DNA of 64,000 nt from NCBI GenBank assembly GCA_029953675.1, contig JAMWBK010000007.1:496001-560000 (forward strand), written 5' to 3'. The stretch is from Rhodosorus marinus (Eukaryota; Rhodophyta; Stylonematophyceae; Stylonematales; Stylonemataceae). Numbering within the stretch: position 1 is the first letter of the stretch; each line of letters begins with the position of its first letter. The notes below the pieces were generated by a model that saw only the letters and a program-made list of their open reading frames with translations, was not told the origin of the DNA and made no database searches. Of the stretch, positions 39,437 to 50,151 are shown piece by piece. Both the position numbers and the translations under genes were made by a program.

Positions 39437-40900
39437 ATGGTGGTGGGATTTTGCCCTAGCTGGGCCGGGTTGAGTTCCGGTAGCAAGCCGTCGGGTGGTA
39501 AGTCGATCTGTTCGGAAGTTGCTGGAGTCGCTGCGTCGATCTGTCTAGGAGTAGGCCTTGCTACGTTGCCAGTGGATGTGCATCATGCATCTGCAAGTGT
39601 TCTGTCTGAGGATACGTTGTTCCGACGATACATCGTCACTTCTGGCGAGGCGTTGCTTCGATACTCCCTGCCGTTGGGGCCTGCAGAGGACAAGCTGGAC
39701 ATTCGAAAACTTCAGAGAATTCTGGAAGATATCGATATCGACTTGAGATCCAAAGGACCTATTGCACTGAGATCAGCCAAGAAAGATATTGAAAATATTC
39801 AGGCCGCACTGGCGCCTGGGAAGCAGCTCAATCTGGCTTTGGACGTTCCGAGGGTTTGCCTAGTCCTTTCCAGTTTATTGTGAAGTGAACTTTGTTTTAG
39901 TGACGGATTCTAACAAATGGCAACGACTTTTTGGTCTGTCAAACTTTCCGCAGGCAAAGAGGGAGAAGGCGTTCGAAGAGATACAAGGGATTGCGTCGGA
40001 TGTTGATTCGATGTCAAAGGCGTTCGACGCTGAGGTGAAACGAAAGAACTCCGCCAAAGGAGCGTTCAGAAGAGGTTCCGTGGACATCCCGAGGGAGTCT
40101 GCGCTCGTTCACGTCGCGAATATCGAGACTATGATGGCTCCTTCAAAACTTCCTTATCGAATACCTTCCAGGTATAAGGAGCTCCCTAGACTTGTTGGTG
40201 AGCTAGGCTTTGTACACGGGATTCTTGAAGTCAACAGGCGGTTTCCCCGCTCATCTACTCCTGTTTTGTGCGGTTTTCGTGTTCTGTAGGAAGAGCGTCT
40301 GTTGATCTCGAAGTTCGCAAAGGAAGCGACTCATCGTTCATGAGCAAGGATGGAAAGAAGGAGGAATCGGTTGTCCTTACCGCGATTGTTGATGGGTATT
40401 CAGCTCCGTTGTCTGCTGGAAACTTTGTTGATTTGGTGAATAGAGGGCACTATGATGGAGAGGTGATCGTGAACAGAATCAGGGGCCTGTTTGCTCTGAC
40501 TGGAGGGGAGGGAGGATTCATCGAAAGCGGAAAACGGAGGGAGATTCCGTTGGAGTTGAAGCTGGACGGTGATCCGTCACCGATCTGGGGAGAAACCTTG
40601 GACCAGGCTGGGTTGTCTGAGGTGCCGCTAAGCATCCCTCCGTCGGCGTACGGTGCCATTGCGTTCGTGCACTCGGAAGGTAACCCAAACGATGGCTCGT
40701 CTCAGTTCTGCTTCTACATCAAAGACCCCAGGTCAATGGAAGCTAGATCGAGGTACGGAGGAATTGAGAACGGGAACGTTTCGACCTTTGGATACGTTGT
40801 GGTGAATGAACAATACCTATCGCAGCTGGAAAAGGGGGACGTCATTGTTAAAGCTCGAGTTAGCTCCGGCCTGGAAAACTTGCAGCGATCAGAGCCCTGA
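39437..40900 (+). CDS. thylakoid-lumen cyclophilin, CYP38/TLP40-like
   Basis: Three exons: 39437-39853, 39954-40197, 40290-40900; 423 residues. A transit peptide (MVVGFCPSWAGLSSG) is followed by a lumenal signal with a hydrophobic core and an Ala-x-Ala site (HHASA). The N-terminal helical bundle (GEALLRYSLPLGPAEDKLDI, then KDIENIQAAL) and the C-terminal cyclophilin fold (PLSAGNFVDLVNRGHYDGEV, then GAIAFVHSEGNPNDGSSQFC) match CYP38, a photosystem II assembly chaperone. As in CYP38, prolyl isomerase residues are partly changed. An alternative ATG lies at 39401. The first intron appears to use a GTTTGC donor. The gene converges on the lumenal FKBP gene. Confidence 0.9.
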
Positions 40901-41409
40901 GCTCGTGTGAGCTCGTTGAAAACGCAGTGCCATGTGAGAGGCACTTGTGACAACAGAGAAGGATGCCGAGACTCAGCAAGTCTCCATTCTCAAACAGGAG
41001 TATTGTTTGGCTACATTGTGGAGTCCATAATCATTGCCTCGCGCGACTAATCATGGAATGTCGGTGCTCATCTCGTGCCTGGCTTTGTCCAACTGAGTGT
41101 GGTTGTAATGAGCGCATCGGAAGCAGCGTGCCGATGCAGATTGCTCGGTAGTGGCTATCGGAACTCAGCAAACGTGGATACATAACCCATCTTGAGCAAA
41201 AGAGCTTGAAGCCACTGTTCGACTGTAGCTAATGGCCTGTTCTCTGTGGCCTCGCATAAGCCACTCGATCGCGTGGGGTACACTGTAGTGTGCTGACTGC
41301 TGCGGAGAAATCGAACTGATGAGCGCAACAGGCCATTGGCTTTCTGATTTTCGGCGAGCTTTACAGTTAAAAAAATCTGCGGTTGAAGAGGTTGAACCAA
41401 CGCGGCGCT
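40901..41409. other. intergenic between convergent lumenal immunophilin genes
   Basis: 509 bases between the two stop codons; no gene recognised. Confidence 0.5.
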
Positions 41410-42354
41410 CTAAAAGACTTGCACGGCTTCCACCTCTATAATCAAAGTCCCGTCGAATCTTCGCGACAGCTTTCGTACACCTTGATAGGTAGCAGGGGCT
41501 GGGAGCCGGGAGAGATCCATGCAGCTTTCTGTCTCATTCAGTGAGGCACCGGGAAGCCCAACCACAGTCCCAACGTCAATGGATTTCTCGCATCCAATCG
41601 ATTTCCTCCAGCCTCTCTCCGGCAGTATTCGGATCCTTCGGATACCTGTGCGTATTATTGATAAAGTGAGCAATGCAAAGACAGGTCAGGAAGCGATCTA
41701 TGTGGGGGGGGGGGGTTTCACTCACGGCGACTATCCCACGTCGCCGTGGGTAGGAGAAGTGGATTAACGATAGGGCTTACCTCCCTCTTTCATTCCAATG
41801 ATTCCTTCGGATAAGGCGGGAACCATCTCTGCGTCTCCGACTCTAATTTTTAACTTTGATCCTTCCTTGTCGTCGTCCTCCCCGTAGCCGTACGAGAAAA
41901 CCGGACTTCCCTCACCGGTTAGTCCATCGGCGGATCTCTTCCCGGCCTTGAGCACCCGATATCGAATGTCCACCTCTCCAGCTTCTCCTACAGACTTTCC
42001 AGATCCAATCTGAACATCTCGGTATCTGTCGCCGCCCGCGCCGACCTGGAAGTCCGATGATTCACCAAACATCTCAGCCTCTCTGGACTCACCAAGCCGT
42101 CTGGCTTCCTCCATGTTGGTCGCGCGCTCCTGCGGACCTCGCTTTCCATAGTCCTGCGGCGGAGCGGAGCCTTTCACGAGCGCTTGTGTGGACATTGATC
42201 CAGCGCAAAGTCCAGCAAAGACTCCAGCGCCCGCGATGAGCACATCTCTCCGGCTTGGCTGCCGTTCTGAATGACACCTGATCGTACGCCTTGTGTTTCT
42301 CAGAGAGCTTGGCTGGTCTCCGAGAGACCAGCCCCATACAAACCCAGCCTCCAT
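41410..42354 (-). CDS. FKBP-type peptidyl-prolyl isomerase, thylakoid lumen (Tat)
   Basis: Two minus-strand exons, 42354-41781 and 41645-41410, give 269 residues. The N-terminus (MEAGFVWGWSLG) is a transit peptide, followed by a twin-arginine signal (SRRDVLIAGAGVFAG) ending near STQA, so it should reach the lumen by the Tat route. The FKBP domain is C-terminal: VDIRYRVLKAGKRSADGL, FSYGYGEDDD, then ALSEGIIGMKEGG, RRIRILPERGW and the closing strand DGTLIIEVEAVQVF. Several active-site aromatics of FKBP12 are not evident, as in many lumenal FKBPs, so catalysis is uncertain. The gene is convergent with the CYP38-like gene. Confidence 0.88.
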
Positions 42355-43555
42355 TCCTAAGCGCTGGCCGAAATTCTTTTTGCTTCTAGATCGTCGTCTT
42401 TCCTCCGTGCCTATTGCAGAAGCCCACCCGAGATAGGCAATCTCTGGTCACCGCCATCGTGCTGCGTCCAATTTCGTAAACAGAAGTGAAAGGGCTTTGC
42501 GCACCGCTGACGGGGTGTGAACGATGGACGTCATGCATTAGTACTGGCTTTGTCTAGAGCTTGCAGAGGGAGCGGATCTCAGGGAGCACTCGGTTACTCC
42601 GCGAGATCTACAAGCGCGTCATCCAAGCCATGAACGGGGCAAGTCGGCGATGGAAGAGAGTTGTTGCTTGTCCAACAACGCGATCTAGGCGGTAGAGAGT
42701 GCGCTCTGGAAGAAATCTACCTCTCCTAAACAATCTCACTTCAATACAGATCAGCAAAGAAAACAGATCTAAGAAAACCACGCCTGGCGTGAGAACCAGA
42801 GGACAAGCCCAAACTACCGGACGTACCAGAACTCTACGTGAAGGGTTGGAGGTTAGCGAGGCTAAAATAGCAAACGAGGAGGGTTTAAAACGAGCAGAAA
42901 ACCATGGTAACGGGCAGGAGAACCAACCTCGAGTTCTTAAAATCTGAAACGACTTCACGTTCACCCTGCAAAGACGATGGATGGTCGACCCCATCCCAAG
43001 ATCCACAACCATTTTTCAAAATGACTGAATATTCAGTCTCCAATATTCAGACAATGAACGATATTATGGACTGAATATCCAGTCTTTATTGGATAATGAC
43101 TGAAGTACAAAATTGTTGCCCCGTCGATTGCAAGAGGGTCCATTGCCATTTGAAGACCCCTTCATTAGTTGTTGATGTAGCAAGAGGGATCGGCTTCCCA
43201 CTTATTAATTTATGAAAAATTGTGATGCGAGAAGTATTGCTATTGTTTCGTTTGCTGGTTAAGGGGGGGGGGAATTAGTATTGGAAACTAGATATCTACT
43301 GCCAATGTTTCTTTCGGGTCAGTCACTATGTTGATGATGGGAAAGCTTATCAATGGGGAGAAAGGGCTCGGCCTGGGATCGCTAGGAGTGTCGAGGTTGG
43401 AGAGAACCTGTTCTGGAGAGGAATCTGGGAGGTCTAGAGATAGATGCGATTGCGAATAAGTTATAGGTTTGATTGTAGGAAGAGTGGATTGGGTTTTGTG
43501 GCGTCCTCCGATTGAGTGGTGGGTGTCTGACTAGTTGTGGAAAGGCTGTTTTGTG
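42355..43555. other. intergenic with palindrome cluster
   Basis: A minus-strand reading 42608-43012 (134 codons) has no motif. A palindrome cluster lies at 43023-43105. 43250-43555 is the G/T-rich 5' flank of the GT22 gene. Confidence 0.45.
43023..43105. repeat. cluster of GACTGAATATTCAGTC palindromes
   Basis: A perfect 16-base palindrome, gactgaatattcagtc, sits at 43023-43038. A near copy (gactgaatatccagtc) is at 43069-43084, with related half-sites at 43041-43051 and about 43095-43105. The two halves can also pair with each other into a longer hairpin. Confidence 0.8.
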
Positions 43556-45714
43556 ATGGCGGAAGTTGACGAGGTGTCTGTGTCCTCTGCTGGGAGTGCC
43601 CAAGCTCGGAAGGATGCAATTCGTGCTCCGTCAACCCTCGCGGTGATGCTGAAATCGCACTACCCTTTGCTGTTGGTGTTGCGGTTGCTTTGTATATGTT
43701 TGCCCGGTTTCATCCAGAGATCTGAGTTTGCTGAAGGCCAGGAGGCGGTCTACAAAATGTTCTTCCACGGAGGCACCGATGATTTCCTGGATGTGCCGGC
43801 CGATATGCTAGGCGATGATCCGAAGACTTCCATCGTACCGGCGCTTATAACTTCCTTCGTACCGTATGCCGTCGCGAAGGCACTCCTTGCAGAGGGTGAG
43901 CATTCGATGTGGGCACCAGTGATCACGTTCTTGATCCCGAGGGTCTGGATGTTTTTCTTGTCCATTGTCCTCGACTTCCTCACCCTGGAGTGCTTGAACC
44001 TCGTTGGTGGTCAGGGTCGTCTTGAAGCCGCGGGAATTCTTGCTACGAGCTGGGCTTCATTGGTGATAGCAGTTAGGCCTTCCAAGGCGATTGTAGAGGC
44101 GATCGCTGTCTCCGGATGCATGGCATCACTTCTCAGTGTCCGAAGCGATTTGTTCAAGACACCCGCGTTTCTCATCTTCTACGCCCTCGGAATTTTCTGT
44201 CGATCATCGTTCTTCATGTACGGGTTAATCCTCATGTACTTCATCGGCACGATGGTGATGAAACCCAACCCGAGACACGTGGCGACCATTGCGGGGATTA
44301 TGCTCGGAGCCGTCGCTTTCTTGTTCGAGTTTGCTTCTTTGGCAGCTTTGGACTCGTTTCACTACGGCAAGCTCAGTTTGGTTATGGGTGGCGTCACGTA
44401 TGAGAACCTTACCAGTTTGGTGCAGCAGGTGCAAGAAGGCGGGGTCATTTTCTCATTACCGGGCGTCATAGGGTCTCTTATGATTACTCCGTTTCACAGC
44501 ATGACGGTTAATACTTTGAAGGAGTTCCGTGTTTACTTGGCAAAATCCATCTCCGCAGGACAGATGTTTGTTAGTTTCCCACTGCTTGTTGGCCCATTGG
44601 CTGTGATCCTGTGCATCGTAAGTTCTGCAATCAATAACAAGGCTATGGCTGAGCTTCAGGATTGTCGGAGCTGGTGCTAGCTCCGCCCGTTGGCCTTTGT
44701 CGGACAATCTGACTGCGCTGCAAGAGTCTGGGTTGTTTGAATAATCTTCCCGATCTTCTAAGTTATCATCTACACTTCACGCGACCACAGGAAGCATATG
44801 ACTCGTTTCGACGGCTCACTAAGGAAGTCATGAGCGAAGTAAAAGGTGGGCAGAAGAAGAGGAAGACGAAGAAGGTTCCGGAGCTTGCGAAAGCGAGAGA
44901 GGAGGAGGAGTCCGTATATTCCGACACCGTCGAGATGACGTTGACCCTCGGGCTCACGGTTGAAGCGATTTTTGGGTCTGGGACCGCTGGTTTGCTCTCC
45001 ATTTTCCCCCTGCTTGCTCCTTGCATCCTCATGTTCCACGAGAAGATCTTCGGTGCCAAGGCGTTCAAGAGTGCTTGGAAGTGGTGGATTGCGTACAACA
45101 TGCTGGCTGTGTTGTTCTTCGGGTTCCTTCACAACAGCGGACCAGTGAGGCTAGCAACAGGTTTGGCGCATGGTGAGATGATAGAACCTGCTGGTTCGCC
45201 ACCTACGATCTACTTCTATAAGACCTACAAGCCGGCGAGTTATCTTCTCCACGACAACATTTTGGATGCCAAGTTCATGTCTCTTGAAAACGTGACAAGA
45301 ACTGAGAATGTGCATCCAAAGGTGTGGGCAGCGCAAGAGCATGAGCCGGGCCGAAAGTTTTACGTTGCTGCCCCAGCGACACTGGCTCTCACTGAGAAGC
45401 AAGGGTATTCTCTGGTGGTCAAGTACAACATGCATATGTCGTTGGAGAGCCTGCCGAAAAATCTTGATGATGTTCTCAAGTCATCGAAGATGAATCTGTA
45501 TTCGCTTGTAGAAAGAGAGGGTACGTATCGAGGTCATTCAGTCTCCTTTCCTTCAGCTTTTGCTGTTCAGTTCCTTCCTATGGGCCTTATCCTCGACCTT
45601 GCAAATATCTTACGAATCGTAGAACCAGACGACTTTGAAGATGAGGAGGAGGAGCAGCCAGAAGCTGGAGCTTGGGATGCTGAGCAAGATGGTCCGAGTA
45701 GCGGTGAACTGTAG
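43556..45714 (+). CDS. GT22-family GPI mannosyltransferase, PIG-Z/SMP3-like
   Basis: Polytopic ER membrane enzyme of glycosyltransferase family 22, which adds mannose from dolichol-P-mannose; PIG-Z/SMP3 adds the fourth GPI mannose. Two exons, 43556-44617 and 44791-45714, 661 residues. Many membrane helices follow an N-terminal lumenal loop with acidic residues (SEFAEGQEAVYKMFFHGGTD). Late helices (SIFPLLAPCILMFHEKIFGA, YNMLAVLFFGFLHNSG) and the segment PTIYFYKTYKPASYLL match PIG-Z better than ALG9 or PIG-B. The HPDE and HxE-type motifs of the family are not obvious, so the enzyme is divergent. The acidic C-terminal tail is probably cytosolic. Confidence 0.72.
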
Positions 45715-47330
45715 ACAAGTCGTTGCCGTGCATATTTGCGTAAGGTCACTAGCCGAGCATCCTCGGATCGAACACCGAAGTTCGTTTTTGTCATGTTCTG
45801 CGGACTCGGCTTGTTGATTGTTCATTAGAGAAATTTCACAAAAAGTCACCCGACACGAACGGGATTGGCGGAGTGAGCGTTGCCTTCTCCTGGGAAACCC
45901 TCTTCGAAAGGGCTTTGCCGCTAAATATGAGGCGGAGAAGAAAAAGACGAACATCTGGATCTTGACCAATCTTGCACCAGCGTAAGTCCCAGAGTCACTT
46001 TGGTGGTCTTGTCACAAGAAACTTGCACGACCTCTTGGCCGTAGAAAAAAAACACGCCAGAAGCTGGAGAGCGTGGTTATTGTTTTCTTCCTTTTGGCTA
46101 AAAACCACTGAAGAGCGAGTATGAGAGACGCACAGGAGTCTCAGTGCTTTGGTCTTCTCCAATTGCGCGACGTCCTCGATAGCAGCTCGCGCTTCAAGTA
46201 ACTCCAGCATGGAACGAGCGGAACTTTGGGAAACTGGAAGGGCAGACTTGATCAAAAAACAACTCAGGGCCGGGTTGAGGAGGAGACAAGGCCTGGCACT
46301 CCCCTCCTCAGATATCTAAGTTTAGAACGGACCACAAAAAGGATATATACAGGCATACAAAGAAACAAGCACGCCTCCCCAGTCCTCACCTCCAACGCCT
46401 GATGTCACAACTCCGGACTGAGTCAGCCAAGCCCTCCATTAAGACGTAATACTCAAAAAAATATTTTGGCGGGGAGATTCTTCAAAAGCGAATATATCTA
46501 TCACTCCCCCCCCCCCTCTAGAATTCCAATCCCAATCCCATACACTGACAAAAAATATAATTACATACAGATTCTCAACCAAAAACGCGGAATACCACCT
46601 CACCCCTAACTCCCAATCCACCAAAACTCGATCCAGGATTTAAAAAAACGAATCCTCAAAGTTTTGGCGGGTGCTTCGCTGTTTTGAACCTATTCTAACT
46701 ATTCAACCAAGGGGTTAGTAACTATCCAACAATAGAAGCTCTACCCCTCTATAAAAAAATTCAAAAAACAAATCAATACGTTTAAATATTATTATTTTAC
46801 ATATAATTAGAAAGTAAAAAGGGGTATAATAACGTTAAATAGTATATTTATATAGGGGGGTAAAAAAGTATTGTTTTGCTGGTGGTAAAAAAGTTGGGGT
46901 TGATGTGGAGTCGCCCTGTCATTTGCTGAATGGAAGGTGTTGGGGGGTTGGCTTGCTCATTAGATTTTTTTTTTTTGGGGGGGAGGAGGGGGGCGTTTTG
47001 GTGGGGGATTTTTCATAGTTTTGAGATGGGAAGGAAGGAATGAATAGATGATGTAAAGACTGGAAATGATGAGTTTCTCGTTGCTCCCTTTTTCGGGTTT
47101 GCTTTGTTTAGTATGAGGTTTTTTTTTAAAATGGTTATGTATCGTCTGTTTGGATAGTAGTAGGTTTGTTTTGTTTTGTGGCCTGTTGTTGTAGAAGTTA
47201 CGAACGGCGGTGAAGGGAGCTTTAGTCGGGTGGGGTGGTGGGGTGGGAAGGGGGTGGGAGGGCGTATTTAGGAAGAACGAACTGGAGCAAGTTTTGAGAG
47301 CTGCGTGAGGATTTTCCAAGTGAGAGCAAA
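45715..47330. other. intergenic: AT-rich block and G/T-rich 5' flank of H2A.Z
   Basis: 46690-46870 is AT-rich. From 46870 to 47330 the coding strand is G/T-rich up to the histone ATG. No gene recognised; a minus-strand frame at 45995-46255 has no motif. Confidence 0.5.
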
Positions 47331-48087
47331 ATGGCGCCTAAGAAGGATACCGCGGAGGATAAGAAAGAGGCTAAGAAGCCGGTTTCTAGATCTGCTCGAG
47401 CTGGATTGCAGGTATAAACAACTCCCAACGGCTCTCCCTTTATCTGTTTATCTTCTGTATTAGTCCCATGCCTGTTTCCCTGCTTCGCTCTTTCTTCTTG
47501 TTGGTTGGCTTTCGTTGCCTGGTCAGAACTCTGTTGGATGCCGAAAAGGACGTGCCCTTACTCATTTGATCAGGACTAGGGGGAGTTCTTGCGGTTTCGG
47601 TTTCCCTTATCCTCGTCAGGAAGCACTTGGGTTGTCCTCCTCATCTAGCAAGATATGGCTCAAATCTTCTTGTTTCGTGCATTCTTGCCCCTTTTGATGG
47701 TGCTCCAAGAACGCAACGTAGATTCGCATCAAGTGTACTGAACACAATTGTTCCTGCTTTGACTCGTAGTTTCCCGTTGGAAGAATCCACCGACTCCTGA
47801 AGACCAAGGTATCACGAGCGGAGCGAGTTGGAGCAACCGCTGCAGTTTACTCCGCGGCGATATTGGAGTACCTTACAGCAGAAGTGCTTGAGTTGGCAGG
47901 AAATGCATCCAAGGACCTGAAGGTGAAGCGTATCACACCTCGCCATCTGCAGCTCGCCATCCGTGGAGATGAGGAGCTGGACACTTTAATTAAGGCCACA
48001 ATCGCTGGAGGAGGTGTTATTCCACACATTCACAAATCGCTCACCAACAAGGGAGCAAAGCCGAAGAAGTTTCAACCTGTGGAATAG
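47331..48087 (+). CDS. histone variant H2A.Z
   Basis: Two exons, 47331-47411 and 47770-48087, give 132 residues; the 358-base intron is the longest confirmed here. The histone fold reads SRSARAGLQ, then [40 protein letters not shown], then [21 protein letters not shown]2A.Z hallmarks are the docking region [20 protein letters not shown] and the extended acidic patch; canonical H2A lacks these. H2A.Z marks promoter nucleosomes. An intron and a lone gene are also typical of replacement variants rather than replication-dependent histones. Confidence 0.97.
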
Positions 48088-48323
48088 GAACCCAGAGTCA
48101 CTCTTTACTTTATACGGTCGTACTGGACGATTTAAAGAAAAAAGAAAAACCGAGAAAAACACAATCACATATGAAAGGCTTCCTCCTTCGGAGCCATTCA
48201 GTGTTGGCTTGGATCCAAACAATGTCCTGAGCTTTTTCTGAATGTTCGACTAATTGGCTTTGTATGCAAATACCACCAAACCTTTTGTCTTGTTCGCCGC
48301 ATCCAAGAGATTCTTCATAACGC

Positions 48324-50151
48324 CTACCTCGCGTTCCGCCGTTGGTATTCCAACACGGCCTTCGGCACTTGAGACTTGAGAACCACATCCTTTTCGACGA
48401 TTCCTGTGGTGCCCGACCTTCCGTAAGAGCTTCCGATATTAACTGAGCCTTGAGTTGAACTGTACTTGGCTCGAACAGCTTCCAACTTCTCAGCCCTAGC
48501 TCTTGCCTCGGGCGACGGCGTCCTAGATGAGCTTGACCGGCTTCTTGAAGGGCTTCTCTTCTTCCTCAGTGGACTAGGGCTCCGACTCCTGCGGTATCGA
48601 CGGTCCCGGCCTTGTCTTTTCGAATGCGGACTTCTTGAACGACTCCTCCGAGACCGTCTGTAGTCTCTAGCTCTCCCGCTGTGCCTATCCCTATCCCTCG
48701 AAGTTCTCCAGTGCTTATCATCTCGTCGTCCGGGGCTATAGGAACGACTTCTCCTTCGCGGAATTCTGTCGGAATGGTAGCTGTACGAGCAAGTTCCAGC
48801 AAAAAGACGCAGAGCAATATCGCGTAAGTGCTACTGGAAGCATCAACCCGGAACGTCCTGAGCAATTGGAGTGTGTCACACTTACTCCTTTCTCCCCCGT
48901 GCAGGAGACCTGGACCGCTTTCGCCTGGGCTCAGACCTGTCGTTGTCCTTGCTAGTCTCACGCAGGTTCTTTTCCAACTCCTGCATGACGGTGGCAGGGA
49001 CTCTCGGCAACATGGTGTCGTAAAACTTTGTATTCCTTATCAAATCCCTAACCAACCTCCCGATGGTGATGGAGCTTCCTCCCGGATTTGAACGGGGAAC
49101 AAGTTCCTCCTGGTCATTTACGTAGTCTTTAAACCATGACCAAAACTCTCGAGGATTTAGCCCATATCTTAAATAAAGAAAGCCTAAAGCCCGGATGTAT
49201 GGAGAATCTTGGTGATTAAGGAGCACCTTCATTTGTTTCAGGCTAAGCCTCATGAGAAACATCTTGTAGAGGAGGCAGAATGCGGAAGATGGATGACCAA
49301 GTCCCTTGCCAGCTACCCATGGTTCAATATAGCTCACTTCGTTGTAGATTTCATCCACTGTGAAGAAAAAACAACCACAACGATGATAACCAAGAAGAAA
49401 ACAAGTCGGATGAGGACGAATTCATCTTGGTGGGGAGGATCAGGAGACGCCAGGCACCATCCCGTGGTCCGTCTTCTGACCAACCTTCAGCGAAAAAAAG
49501 GGGCTTGGGGCATTTACGCACCTACTTCGTTGAAAGTTTTCAGCCGATAGAGCTGCTTAAAGTAAGGCGAGTTCTTCACCCCAGTCACAACCGCGACTGG
49601 AATGCTTCGCAAGCGCAAAAGGGACAAACACAGCGTTACAACAAAAAAAAAAGAGAAGAAACGTGGAACTTAAGTTCTTCCATGGTATCAGAAAATGTCT
49701 CCATACTGAAGCAGAAACCAAGGCAACTCGAGTTCCTCCTCTGCAGAAAAAAAAGACTCAACCAAGGCAGGTTCGACGGTTAAAAAAAAACAAACACAAC
49801 TTACTTGAACGTAGTATCATTTCCGTATATCTCAAGCCGATAGTTGACTTTCTTCCCATCATCTTCCTCATCCAGGCCTGCTTCACCCTTCATTCTCCAA
49901 GACGAATCTGTACAAAAGTCACCCACCCTCCCCTTCAGGCGAACCAAACCATGCAGAAAAAGCAAACATTCAGAAAATAAAAACAGACAAATACAACGTC
50001 TGCAACAAAAAGGTCTCTCCTTCTCTCCCCCCCTCTACCCACGAGAACGCTTCCAAATGCTTTCCTAAGTCTTAGTCTTCTTGTCAGATTCTCTAGTTGA
50101 CCAGCTTCCCGTGAAGTCGTCCATACACTTACCATCCCATTGATATTCCAT
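48324..50151 (-). CDS. PRP38B-like pre-mRNA splicing factor with RS tail
   Basis: Multi-exon minus-strand gene. The PRP38 domain starts with GNDTTF (about 49810), continues after an intron with IPVAVVTGVKNSPYFKQLYR and LKTFNEV (about 49605-49530), then VDEIYNEVSYIEPWV, SSAFCLLYKMFLMRLSLKQM, DSPYIRALGFLYLRYGLNP and SSITIGRLVRDLIRNTKFYD. This follows PRP38B (SPYFK, VDEIY, HTDSPYIRALGF) rather than PRP38A. The last exon encodes an arginine-serine tail (RRYRRSRSPSPLRKKRSPSR) and ends at 48324. PRP38 proteins act in spliceosome activation. The first exon at 50151 (MEYQWD before a GTAAGT donor) is plausible but unproven, and exon edges in the 5' half are approximate. Confidence 0.88.
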
